Source: Pseudolabrys sp. (GTDB taxonomy: Bacteria > Pseudomonadota > Alphaproteobacteria > Rhizobiales > Xanthobacteraceae). From it: DNA of 11,228 nt. Positions 1-6,249 of this stretch are shown in pieces. Location of the stretch: positions 1 through 11,228 of the forward strand of contig JAQSCR010000486.1 in the NCBI GenBank assembly GCA_029945495.1, read 5' to 3'. The notes beneath the pieces were generated by a model. That model saw only the letters and a list, made by a program, of their open reading frames with translations, made no database searches and had not been told where the DNA came from. A program made the translations under genes and the position numbers. The stretch's first letter is position 1. Every line of letters begins with the position of its first letter.

Positions 1-90
1 CACCAGGTCGCTGGGCACGGTGTTTTGCGCGGCGGCCGGAACGGCGCAGAGAAAGGCGCCGATGACGGCGGCGATAAATTGCAGTCGCAT
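1..90 (-). CDS. Secreted protein of unknown function, 5' part only (cut by window edge)
   Basis: Reading the minus strand from an ATG at 90 gives 30 codons up to the window edge. They encode a classic signal peptide: basic start (MRLQ), a hydrophobic core (FIAAVIGAFLCAV) and a likely cleavage site after PAAA, followed by QNTVPSDLV. A purine-rich ribosome site (GAGGGGGAA) lies just upstream of the ATG. The gene is divergent from the secreted protein gene at 260, so the 169 bp between them should hold both promoters; I could not assign clear -35/-10 boxes there. The mature start (VPSDLV) would suit several small secreted families, including lipocalin-like ones, but too little is visible to name one. 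Confidence 0.7.
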   Translation of the reverse strand, partial: MRLQFIAAVIGAFLCAVPAAAQNTVPSDLV

Positions 91-259
91 GGGTCGTTCC
101 CCCTCAAACCGAGCGTCGACAACATTTAACTTCAATTTTTCCGGCGGCCACGGCATTGCGATGGATCAATCGATGGGGGTATGCGGTCACCGTAACAGTC
201 GCGGCTTTTTTTGCCTGCCAGTTGGGTCTATCGTGGCAAATTACCATCGGAGGAACACC

Positions 260-658
260 ATGATGCTGATGTCGCGACTTTCCGTTCTTGCCATTGTGAC
301 GGCCGCCGCGTTGCCACTGTCCGCCTGGGCGCAGCAGCCGGCCGCGGCACCCAAGGCGCCGAAGCCGACCGTGGCGGCGGCGCAAAAGGTGGTGCAGATC
401 ATTGGCGCCGACAAGGCGAAGGCCAAGAGCTATTGCGACATTGCCGCGCTCGGCGAACAGCTCGACGCTGCAGCGCAGAAAAAAGACGAAAAGAAAATGG
501 ACGAGCTGTCGCAGAAGGTCGACGATCTGGCGCAGAAGGTTGGCCCGGAATATGTCGCGCTGATGAATGGGCTCGATGACGTGGACCCGGATTCCAAGGA
601 GGGCAAGGAAATCGGCGCCGTGCTCGAAGGCCTCGACAAGCTGTGCGACGCCAAATAA
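260..658 (+). CDS. Small secreted conserved hypothetical protein (132 aa)
   Basis: Start chosen at the ATG at 260 because GGAGGA (249-254) sits just upstream; the frame stays open to the left but has no ribosome site there. Residues 1-24 form a signal peptide ending in AWA, so the product is probably periplasmic. Then comes an Ala/Pro/Lys-rich linker (about 25-37) and a charged, helix-rich domain (about 38-132) with heptad-like Lys/Asp/Leu spacing. Two cysteines (Cys59, and Cys129 near the C-terminus) could form a disulphide. An acidic stretch, DDVDPDSKEGKE (about 106-117), precedes the last helix. Single-gene unit: own ribosome site upstream and a strong terminator 18 bp after the stop. I recognise no enzymatic motif; proteins of this style are common in Bradyrhizobium relatives, and no function should be inferred. 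Confidence 0.85.
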   Translation: MMLMSRLSVLAIVTAAALPLSAWAQQPAAAPKAPKPTVAAAQKVVQIIGADKAKAKSYCDIAALGEQLDAAAQKKDEKKMDELSQKVDDLAQKVGPEYVALMNGLDDVDPDSKEGKEIGAVLEGLDKLCDAK

Positions 659-675
659 TGCGCGCTGCGCCAACG

Positions 676-712
676 AAAGCCCCGCCGGTCACGGTAACCG
701 GCGGGGCTTTTT
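676..712 (+). terminator. Rho-independent terminator
   Basis: A perfect 14-bp stem (676-689 with 697-710, AAAGCCCCGCCGGT paired with its complement) closes a 7-base loop, and the descending arm runs straight into five T residues (708-712). It lies 18 bp after the stop of the 132-aa secreted protein. On the minus strand the same hairpin is followed by only three Ts, so it may stop the opposing operon that ends at 735 less efficiently. Confidence 0.9.
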
Positions 713-734
713 CAATGTCCGTTCGTCAGTGTCG

Positions 735-809
735 TCAAATGCCGCCGAGCAACATCAGGATGATGATCAGGCTGAGCGGCACGCCCAGCAACCACAGCAG
801 AATGGGCAT
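735..809 (-). CDS. Tiny hydrophobic membrane protein (24 aa)
   Basis: The minus-strand ATG at 809 opens a 24-codon frame ending at a TGA at 735-737. The product is almost entirely one hydrophobic helix (begins MPILLWLLGVPLSLI, ends LLGGI), so it should sit in the inner membrane. A strong ribosome site (AAGGAGA, about 816-822) lies at good distance. It starts 24 bp after the stop of the four-helix membrane protein gene, so the two are probably co-transcribed. Very short proteins beginning MPI-LWLLG-P are, as I recall, frequent in Bradyrhizobium-type genomes, but no function is known to me. The ribosome site, the helix and the operon position argue for a real gene, although it is below the length cutoff of most gene finders. 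Confidence 0.75.
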   Translation of the reverse strand: MPILLWLLGVPLSLIIILMLLGGI

Positions 810-833
810 TTTGGTTCTCCTTGCGTGTGAGCG

Positions 834-1826
834 TTATTCGGCGTGGACGCCGACGGTGCGCGTCCGGTTGCGTTCGGCATCGGTGAGATACCACTCGCGA
901 TTACGCAGATTGCCGCCTTCGATGGCCGCGAGCGCCGCCGACAGCGCGCCTGCCAGCATCGCGAAGGCCAGCCAGAACGCGAAGTTGCGGGCCGATTTGC
1001 GCGCGGAATCGGCCGCGGCTTTCGCCTGCGTGATGGTCTGGTTGACGCGCTGCTCGGCCTCGGCCTGCGACAGGCCGGTGCGGCTGGCAACGATGCTCGC
1101 CAGATAGGTGCGGTCGGCATCGGCCACCGAACCATTGCGGGTGAGGCCGGTCGCCAGGATGCGGCCGATTTCGCCGCGATTGACGTTGCCCTGCGCCGCC
1201 ACCGGCGCGGCGATCTGGCCGCCTTGCAGGTTGGGCGCGGTCTGGTCGGTAGCGACCGGCGAGGTGGCCTGATCGGTGGCCTGCTGTTTGACCTGCGCCG
1301 GACTCTGCGCCGCCCGTGCGGTGGACGCGGCATTGGCGCGGCCGGGCGCGGGGCGCATCAGGCTGTCGATATAGCCATCCGTGACGGCCGAACGCGCGGC
1401 TGCCGGTGCGCCCGCGGCAAGGCCTGCGCCGGTCGCGCCGATGATCGCGGTGGTCGCACCGCCGAGCACGGCGGCGGTCACCACGGTCGCCAGCGCCCAG
1501 GTCACCACGCCATGCGCGGAGTCACGGAAATAACGCTCATGCTCGTGCACCGTCTGCCAGCGCGTCCGCAACCGGCCGGCCAGGTAGCCGCCGAAGGTCG
1601 AGGACAGCATGGCGATGACGATGAGGTAGATGCCGGCGCTGAGGGTGAAGGTGGTCGCCGAGACGCCTTCGCCGCTCCACGGCGATACAACCGAAAATCC
1701 GACGCCAAAGCCAAACGCGACAAGAACCAGGGTTATCGCCGCCGACGCCGTCGCGCCGGCAAGAATCGCCCCCCAACTGACGGCAGAATCGACGTCATCG
1801 TTCACAATCCCGGTCTGCGTAATCAT
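834..1826 (-). CDS. Four-helix inner-membrane protein, probably stress-induced (330 aa)
   Basis: Start set at the ATG at 1826, not the in-frame start at 1856, because GGAGG (1836-1840) lies 9 bases before it and a promoter is found at the right distance. The product begins MITQTGIVNDDVDSAVSWGAI. Predicted membrane segments: about 18-46, 62-85, 104-138 and 274-296. Between helices 3 and 4 is a long Ala/Gln/Thr-rich low-complexity stretch (about 140-215) followed by a helical segment (about 215-270) with charged and Ala repeats; the C-terminus is short and basic. It resembles the uncharacterised membrane proteins of rhizobia whose N-terminus reads VSWGAIxAG and which are sometimes loosely called PhnA-like; no catalytic motif is visible. 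It leads a two-gene operon with the 24-aa protein downstream and has an EcfG-type promoter, which suggests a role in the envelope under general stress (inference). Confidence 0.8.
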   Translation of the reverse strand: MITQTGIVNDDVDSAVSWGAILAGATASAAITLVLVAFGFGVGFSVVSPWSGEGVSATTFTLSAGIYLIVIAMLSSTFGGYLAGRLRTRWQTVHEHERYFRDSAHGVVTWALATVVTAAVLGGATTAIIGATGAGLAAGAPAAARSAVTDGYIDSLMRPAPGRANAASTARAAQSPAQVKQQATDQATSPVATDQTAPNLQGGQIAAPVAAQGNVNRGEIGRILATGLTRNGSVADADRTYLASIVASRTGLSQAEAEQRVNQTITQAKAAADSARKSARNFAFWLAFAMLAGALSAALAAIEGGNLRNREWYLTDAERNRTRTVGVHAE

Positions 1827-1873
1827 TTGCTGTTGCCTCCATGCGCGCGGACTCATTCCGCGGTATGGCGATC

Positions 1874-1899
1874 AACTTTTGCATGAGGGGATTGGTTCC
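1874..1899 (-). promoter_or_regulatory. Putative EcfG (general stress sigma) promoter
   Basis: On the minus strand GGAAC (1895-1899) is followed after 17 bases by AGTT (1874-1877). The alphaproteobacterial general stress sigma factor EcfG recognises GGAAC-N16/17-CGTT, so the -35 element is perfect and the -10 differs at its first base. Transcription would start near 1867, giving a leader of about 40 bases before the ATG at 1826, with the ribosome site at 1836-1840. Position, spacing and orientation all fit the membrane-protein operon. Confidence 0.55.
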
Positions 1900-1942
1900 C
1901 TATCGGCAGCCGATGACGGGGATTTGGCGCGCGGGCTCGGCG

Positions 1943-3694
1943 CTACAGCGTATAGGCGGTGCGCAAGCCGCCCCACTGCTTGCCGTAGACGCGGATCGGC
2001 GCGCCGATTTCCCACATCATGTCTATATGGTCGCCCATGTCGCGGGGATAGTTCTGTATGAGATAGCGCCGCACCACGCGGCCGGCCGACAGGCCAGCGC
2101 GGTCGTCGAAGATACGCCGGTTGCGGCAGTTGGCGGTGTTCCAGACAACGTCGCCTGGCCGCTGCGGTTTGGAATAGGCGGCGTTGTGCACCGGCAGGTA
2201 GCCGTTGCGGTCGACGGCGGCGCAGAACACCATGCGCTTGTCGCTGGCCAGCAGCGGTTCCTGGATGGCGGGCAGCAACTGCTCGGTCAGGGCGAGGAAC
2301 CGCGTCGTGTACTGCTGCGGATTGGTATTCGGGATCGGCACGTAAGTGTTGTCGAACAGGTCGTCGAGCGAAATGCGGCGCTCGCGCACCGCCTCTTCGA
2401 GCAGGCGCGACATGCGGTCGGCGGCGGCGATCGCGCGGTCGATGAATTCGGTGTTGTCGGAACGGATGGTGGCGAGCTTGTGCTCGAGCCGCGCCCGCGT
2501 GGCCTCGTCGAGAGCGTCGAACGCGAGATGCAGGCCGAGCGCCGATTGATTGACGACACGCAGCCGGCAAGCGCCGATGCCGGCGATCTGCGCCGCCATC
2601 GCGGTTCCAACCGTGAAGGTGCGGGGCTCGCGCAGCCGGACCAGAAGGCCGCCTTCGGAAATATCGGCGGTCTGGCCGCGAACGGTGGCGCCGTCCACCT
2701 GCAGATCGACATCGAGTTCGCACGGCAGCCGCTCATGTTTGCGCCGGTCGCCAATCTCGCTCAGGCGCAGGAAGATCACGCTGCGGGTCTTGAGCCGCTC
2801 GGCCATGCGGCCGACGTCCTCACCGGAATGATCGACCGCCTCGCCGTGGGCGGTGGCGCCGATGGCGGCCTGCTTGATCTCGTTCACGCCGTCGGCGACA
2901 TCGCCGATGAAGCGCGAATTGTCGCTGGCGTTGCGCGAAAGCCCGTCGGTGGTCTCGACCTGATGCTCGATGGCGTCGGCAATGCTCGAAAACACCGGAC
3001 GCACCGCCTTGGTTGCTTCGGAGATGCGATGCACCGCGGCGATCGAAATCGCGGCGGCGTTTTGCAGCATGTCGATCTTGCGCTTGATCTCTTCGGTGGC
3101 GGTCTGGGTCTGTACCGACAGCGCCTTGACCTCGGCGGCGACCACCGCAAAGCCGCGGCCGGCGGCGCCAGCGCGCGCCGCTTCGATGGTGGCATTGAGC
3201 GCCAGAAGATTGGTCTGGCGGGCGATGGTGGCGATCAGGTTGACGACCTTGCCGATCTCGGACGACGAGGCCTTGAGTTCGTCGACGCTGCGATTGGCGG
3301 CGAGCGCGGCATCGCCGGCATCGTCGGTCAAGGCGCCGGCGGCGCGCACCTGCTTGTCGATTTCGTTTGACGACTGCGCCAGTTCGACGGTCGCGTCGGC
3401 GACCAGAAGGGCATCGCGCTTGGCGTCCTGGGCCTGGGCGGCAAGCGTCGCGGTGCGGACCTGGATGGCGGCGAGCGCTTCGGCCGAGGCGCTGGCGCCG
3501 CTGCGCACAGAGGCGGCCGCGCTGGCGACGTCGCGGATCATCGCGCTGAGGTCGAGTTCGAGAAGGTCGATGGTTTCGCGGATCGACGCGGTGTTACTGG
3601 CGGCGAGGGGGTCGGCCGGCGCAACAGATTGCACTTGCGGCAAAGCGTCATCGCTTCGCGGCTGCGACTTCGTCAAAAAAGAGAATCCCGGCAT
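1943..3694 (-). CDS. Soluble methyl-accepting chemotaxis protein with PilZ domain (583 aa)
   Basis: Chemoreceptor-type signalling protein. Residues about 40-300 are a long helical MCP domain whose hairpin tip carries the family signature (QTNLLALNATIEAARAG at about 160-176, then GRGFAVVAAEV), the contact site for CheA/CheW. Residues about 312-395 are a PilZ domain with both c-di-GMP binding motifs: RKHER (Arg318, Arg322) and DISEGG (Asp344, Ser346, Gly349). A helical linker leads to a C-terminal region (about 470-583) containing VDRNGYLPVHN, NRRIFDD and a closing WGGLRTAYTL, which looks like a Cache/PAS-like sensor. No transmembrane segment or signal peptide is present, so it acts in the cytoplasm. 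Start: ATG at 3694, weak ribosome site; a TTG at 3703 would add three residues and is a little better spaced from a GGGG run. No che genes lie nearby. Confidence 0.93.
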   Translation of the reverse strand: MPGFSFLTKSQPRSDDALPQVQSVAPADPLAASNTASIRETIDLLELDLSAMIRDVASAAASVRSGASASAEALAAIQVRTATLAAQAQDAKRDALLVADATVELAQSSNEIDKQVRAAGALTDDAGDAALAANRSVDELKASSSEIGKVVNLIATIARQTNLLALNATIEAARAGAAGRGFAVVAAEVKALSVQTQTATEEIKRKIDMLQNAAAISIAAVHRISEATKAVRPVFSSIADAIEHQVETTDGLSRNASDNSRFIGDVADGVNEIKQAAIGATAHGEAVDHSGEDVGRMAERLKTRSVIFLRLSEIGDRRKHERLPCELDVDLQVDGATVRGQTADISEGGLLVRLREPRTFTVGTAMAAQIAGIGACRLRVVNQSALGLHLAFDALDEATRARLEHKLATIRSDNTEFIDRAIAAADRMSRLLEEAVRERRISLDDLFDNTYVPIPNTNPQQYTTRFLALTEQLLPAIQEPLLASDKRMVFCAAVDRNGYLPVHNAAYSKPQRPGDVVWNTANCRNRRIFDDRAGLSAGRVVRRYLIQNYPRDMGDHIDMMWEIGAPIRVYGKQWGGLRTAYTL

Positions 3695-3798
3695 GCGGTG
3701 CAATGATCGCCCCGCAAGGTTAATTTTTCTTTACCGGTGGTATTAGAGTGCCGCCGCCTGACCGGTGGCGTTGACTTGAGTTCCGGCTCCGGGACCGG

Positions 3799-4257
3799 CT
3801 ACTTTTTGAAACTGGCCAACATGTCTTGCATGTTTTGCGTGTTCCCGGTCTTTGCCGCCGCCGTGTCGGCCGCGATCCTGCCGGCCAGCCGGCCATCGCA
3901 ATCAATGTTTTGGATCGACACCGTGTAACCGGTGAAATTATCAAAGCTGTGCTCTTCGCAAAACCGGTCCGGCGCGAGGAACAGGATCGAACCGATCCGG
4001 CGCGCCTGCGCCTGCGCCTGCGCATCGATCCGGCGCAAGGCGGCGGCCTCGTCGACAACCGGGACCTTCATCATCATCGGCAATCCGGAGAGGCTGCCAT
4101 AGAGCCCCAGCAGCGCGGCAGCCACGATCAGGGTGGCGACGGTGAGGCGCACGCCATCGCGGCGCGCCGACCGCTTTGCTCGGTTTTGCGTTGCCTTGTT
4201 CAGGTGGCTAACGGGGGGGCCGCTGTTTGCCAGCAGAATGGATTGGACACGGTTCAT
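3799..4257 (-). CDS. Single-pass membrane protein of unknown function (152 aa)
   Basis: The ATG at 4257 is preferred over a TTG at 4308, although its ribosome site (GGGTGG) is weak. A basic N-terminal segment (residues 1-36) precedes one transmembrane helix (about 37-58, TVATLIVAAALLGLYGSLSGL), placing the rest outside the cytoplasm by the positive-inside rule. The external part has an Ala/Gln/Arg helix (about 69-88, including QAQAQA), a short domain with two cysteines (Cys100, Cys120) that could pair, and an Ala-rich tail. I recognise no family. It lies 104 bp upstream of the chemoreceptor start on the same strand, so co-transcription is possible, and is divergent from the protease gene. The reading frame, base composition and membrane topology support a real gene. 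Confidence 0.7.
   Translation of the reverse strand: MNRVQSILLANSGPPVSHLNKATQNRAKRSARRDGVRLTVATLIVAAALLGLYGSLSGLPMMMKVPVVDEAAALRRIDAQAQAQARRIGSILFLAPDRFCEEHSFDNFTGYTVSIQNIDCDGRLAGRIAADTAAAKTGNTQNMQDMLASFKK
4002..4023. repeat. Short hexanucleotide tandem repeat inside a gene
   Basis: Three perfect copies of GCGCCT followed by GCGC encode, on the minus strand, the Gln-Ala repeat (QAQAQA) of the 152-aa membrane protein. In-frame 6-bp slippage here would lengthen or shorten the helix by two residues without breaking the frame. Confidence 0.7.
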
Positions 4258-4323
4258 GCGCCACCCATAGCCGCTCGATTTGGAGGAAGGCTGAAGAATG
4301 AAGGTCAATTTTTATCGATTATT

Positions 4324-4367
4324 GGCCTGAAGGCAGGCCGGAAGGGGGCCGTCCGGTAGCCCCTTCC
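4324..4367. repeat. Two abutting perfect hairpins in a divergent promoter region
   Basis: GGCCTG-AAGG-CAGGCC (4324-4339) is directly followed by GGAAGGGG (4340-4347) paired with CCCCTTCC (4360-4367) across a 12-base loop. Neither is followed by a T run on either strand, and the flanking genes (4257 minus, 4429 plus) are divergent, so they are not obvious terminators. They would lie in the leader or promoter of the protease gene. Role unknown. Confidence 0.6.
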
Positions 4368-4428
4368 AATTCGGCAAGGTCATCCCCACATCGAGCGTCG
4401 CCGGATTAATTCAACCCAGAAGACGACC

Positions 4429-5439
4429 ATGCTCGATTTCACGCCGCCCTCTTATGACGAGGGCGCGGACGGGAGCCCGACTTCGCTTTCGTCCGACACC
4501 GATATTCTCGACGCCTATTCGCATGCGGTGACGTCGGTCGTCGACGCTGTCGGCCCCGCGGTGCTGCGCGTCGCAACCTTTGGCCGCAGCGGCAAACCCG
4601 CCGGCACCGGCTCCGGCGTCACGATCGCGCCGGATGGACTGGTGCTAACCAATGCGCATGTCGTCGACGGCGCCAAGGAAGTGCGGCTGATGGACAGCGA
4701 GGGCCGCGTCATGGAAGCGCGCCGGCTCGGCGAAGATCCCGACACCGATCTTGCGTTGCTGCGCGCGGGCGCGGCGCGCGACCTGCCGCACGCTGCGCTG
4801 GGCGATTCCAAAATGCTCAAGCGCGGCCAGCTGGTGGTGGCCATCGGCAATCCGCTCGGCTTTGAATCGACCGTCACCGCCGGCGTCATTTCGGCGCTCG
4901 GGCGTTCATTGCGCGCGCGCAACGGCCGGCTGATCGAGGACGTGATCCAGACCGACGCCGCGCTCAACCCCGGCAATTCCGGCGGGCCGCTGGTGTCGTC
5001 GCGCGGGCAGGTGATCGGCATCAACACCGCGGTGATCCGCGGCGCGCAGGGTATCTGCTTCGCGGTCGCGTCCAACACCGCGCAGTTCGTGCTGAGCGAA
5101 CTGATCCAGCACGGCCGCGTGCGGCGCGGCTATATCGGCGTGCAGGGCCAGAGCGCGACGGTGGCGCGCCAACATGCGCGCGCAGCCGGCATCGAGAATA
5201 GTTCCGGCGCGATGGTGACGGCGCTGGAGCGGCAAGGTCCAGCGGCTTTGGCCGGACTGATGAGCCTGGATACCATCGTGCGCGCGGACGGGCAGGCGGT
5301 GACCGGCGTCGATGATCTGATCCGGCTGTTGAACCGCGAACGCATCGGCCGCGCGATCGACATCGACGTGCTGCGGCGTGGACAATTGCGGACATTCACG
5401 GTGACGCCGCTGGAGCGGCCGGCGCCGCGCGCCGCATAA
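4429..5439 (+). CDS. DegP/HtrA-like serine protease with one PDZ domain, no export signal (336 aa)
   Basis: A trypsin-like serine endopeptidase of the S1C group. The triad is complete: His77 (TNAHVV), Asp107 (DTDLALL) and Ser184 (NPGNSGGPL). The oxyanion loop GNSGGP and the strand motif AIGNPLGFESTVTAGVISA (138-156) are typical. One PDZ domain follows (about 235-325: GYIGVQGQ, AALAGLMSLDTIVRADG, VLRRGQLRTFTV). Unlike DegP, DegQ or DegS, the N-terminus (MLDFTPPSYDEGADG) has no signal peptide or membrane anchor, so the protein is probably cytoplasmic; DegP has two PDZ domains. The ATG at 4429 is the first in frame and has only a weak ribosome site (AGAAG). The last 99 bp, including the stop, recur at 6806-6904. 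Substrate unknown. Confidence 0.93.
   Translation: MLDFTPPSYDEGADGSPTSLSSDTDILDAYSHAVTSVVDAVGPAVLRVATFGRSGKPAGTGSGVTIAPDGLVLTNAHVVDGAKEVRLMDSEGRVMEARRLGEDPDTDLALLRAGAARDLPHAALGDSKMLKRGQLVVAIGNPLGFESTVTAGVISALGRSLRARNGRLIEDVIQTDAALNPGNSGGPLVSSRGQVIGINTAVIRGAQGICFAVASNTAQFVLSELIQHGRVRRGYIGVQGQSATVARQHARAAGIENSSGAMVTALERQGPAALAGLMSLDTIVRADGQAVTGVDDLIRLLNRERIGRAIDIDVLRRGQLRTFTVTPLERPAPRAA
5341..5439 (+). repeat. Left copy of a 99-bp direct repeat (protease gene 3' end)
   Basis: This segment is the last 33 codons, stop included, of the protease gene. It aligns without gaps to 6806-6904 at 86 of 99 positions. Homology begins abruptly at both left ends and does not continue past the TAA. Confidence 0.9.
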
Positions 5440-5612
5440 TATAAGCGCTATATATGCGTCGACGAAGGCTGGCTCGTCAGTGAGCAAACATGGCGCGATG
5501 CGCTATGACAAATCCGGGCTTTATTCGCTCGGCCGCATCTCATCGATCAAATCGTCGAGGTAATTCAGCGTCGCGCAATCGTGTTTGCGCGCCCATTATG
5601 CACTGTGGCGTT

Positions 5613-5626
5613 TTGACGCAGATCAA
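5613..5626 (+). promoter_or_regulatory. FNR/FixK/NnrR-type box (TTGA-N6-TCAA)
   Basis: The 14-mer TTGACGCAGATCAA has both outer half-sites intact; the FNR/FixK consensus is TTGAT-N4-ATCAA, so only one base (C for T) deviates. Its centre is 62 bases before the ATG at 5682. If it acts as a class II activator site at -41.5, transcription would begin near 5661, with a poor -10 (near CATAAG, 5651-5656), leaving a leader of about 20 bases with the ribosome site. This predicts induction of the two membrane genes at low oxygen or with nitrogen oxides. Confidence 0.6.
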
Positions 5627-5681
5627 GGGCGTCACGACGTTTTTGAGCAACATAAGGAAGGGGCAAAAAAGGAGAAGCGTT

Positions 5682-6248
5682 ATGGAAATCTCTTCTCACG
5701 ATCTACTGACCGTGCTGCACGGGATGGGGTTCGGGGCACTATTCATGCTGGCATTTTCCGGTGCTCTCGCAGAGCTCTATCGAGTCTCCGGTCCCGGTGC
5801 GGCCACGCTTGTGAGCACGCGGGAGCAAACGCTGTTGGGCTTTTATCTTGCGGCCATGGTGATCCTCGCGTGGTTCACCGTGTTCTCCGGCGCCTACATT
5901 GTCTACCCGTGGTATCGCGCGGTCCCGCCCGCGGGCGTCGCCGATCTCGCCGACTATCCCCGGCGATTGTTGCTGTCCACTGGCAAGACCTCGGAATGGC
6001 ATAACGTCGGCATGGAGTGGAAAGAGCATGTCTCTTGGCTCGCTCCGATCGCGATAACGGCGGTGGCCTACGTCACCATGAAATACGGGCGCGCGATCAC
6101 ACATCATAAGAACATGCGGATGGCGGTGCTCGGTTTCGCACTGGCCGCATTTGTCGCAACCGGAATTGCTGGAGCGTTCGGGGCTTTCTTGAACAAATAC
6201 GCACCGGTTCGCGGCGGACAAACCATCGTATTGATGAAGGGGGAGTAA
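5682..6248 (+). CDS. Four-helix membrane protein with conserved-looking histidines (188 aa)
   Basis: The ATG at 5682 is chosen because AGGAG (5670-5674) sits 7 bases before it; in-frame ATGs further left would overlap the FNR-type box. Predicted helices: about 9-31 (LTVLHGMGFGALFMLAF), 50-77 (LGFYLAAMVILAWFTVFSGAYIVYPWY), 117-136 and 146-170. Between helices 2 and 3 is a soluble loop ending in EWHNVGMEWKEHVSW (105-119). His13 lies inside helix 1, and His107 and His116 flank the start of helix 3, an arrangement that could hold haem b, but this is inference. There is no signal peptide or known enzymatic motif. It is translationally coupled to the next gene (one base between stop and ATG), so the two products probably form a complex. 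Base composition is lower in GC than in neighbouring genes. I do not recognise a named family. Confidence 0.88.
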   Translation: MEISSHDLLTVLHGMGFGALFMLAFSGALAELYRVSGPGAATLVSTREQTLLGFYLAAMVILAWFTVFSGAYIVYPWYRAVPPAGVADLADYPRRLLLSTGKTSEWHNVGMEWKEHVSWLAPIAITAVAYVTMKYGRAITHHKNMRMAVLGFALAAFVATGIAGAFGAFLNKYAPVRGGQTIVLMKGE

Positions 6249-6249
6249 G

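Noticed and set aside
20..259. N-terminal extension of the 132-aa secreted protein to position 20
   Set aside because: It would overlap the divergent gene at 1-90 and bury the signal peptide; the ATG at 260 has a strong ribosome site and begins the signal peptide.
843..1886. A 347-codon open frame on the plus strand opposite the four-helix membrane protein
   Set aside because: Gly/Arg-rich shadow product with no ribosome site; the minus-strand frame has membrane helices, ribosome site and promoter.
1841..3370. A 509-codon open frame on the plus strand opposite the chemoreceptor gene
   Set aside because: It is the antisense of the MCP/PilZ gene, whose minus-strand product has complete family motifs; the plus-strand translation is Gly/Arg/Val-rich and matches nothing known. 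Typical high-GC shadow.
3733..3768. Two ACCGGTGG copies (3733-3740, 3761-3768) as a possible operator
   Set aside because: Eight-base repeats of GC-rich sequence are expected by chance here and no further symmetry or known regulator motif supports them.
4363..4392. Heat-shock (RpoH-type) promoter before the protease
   Set aside because: CTTCCA and a CCCACAT-like -10 were noted near the right spacing, but the key CTTGAA bases are missing, so the match is too weak.
5490..5681. Upstream in-frame extension of the 188-aa membrane protein
   Set aside because: It runs through the FNR-type box and has no ribosome site; the ATG at 5682 has a strong one and starts the membrane protein sensibly.
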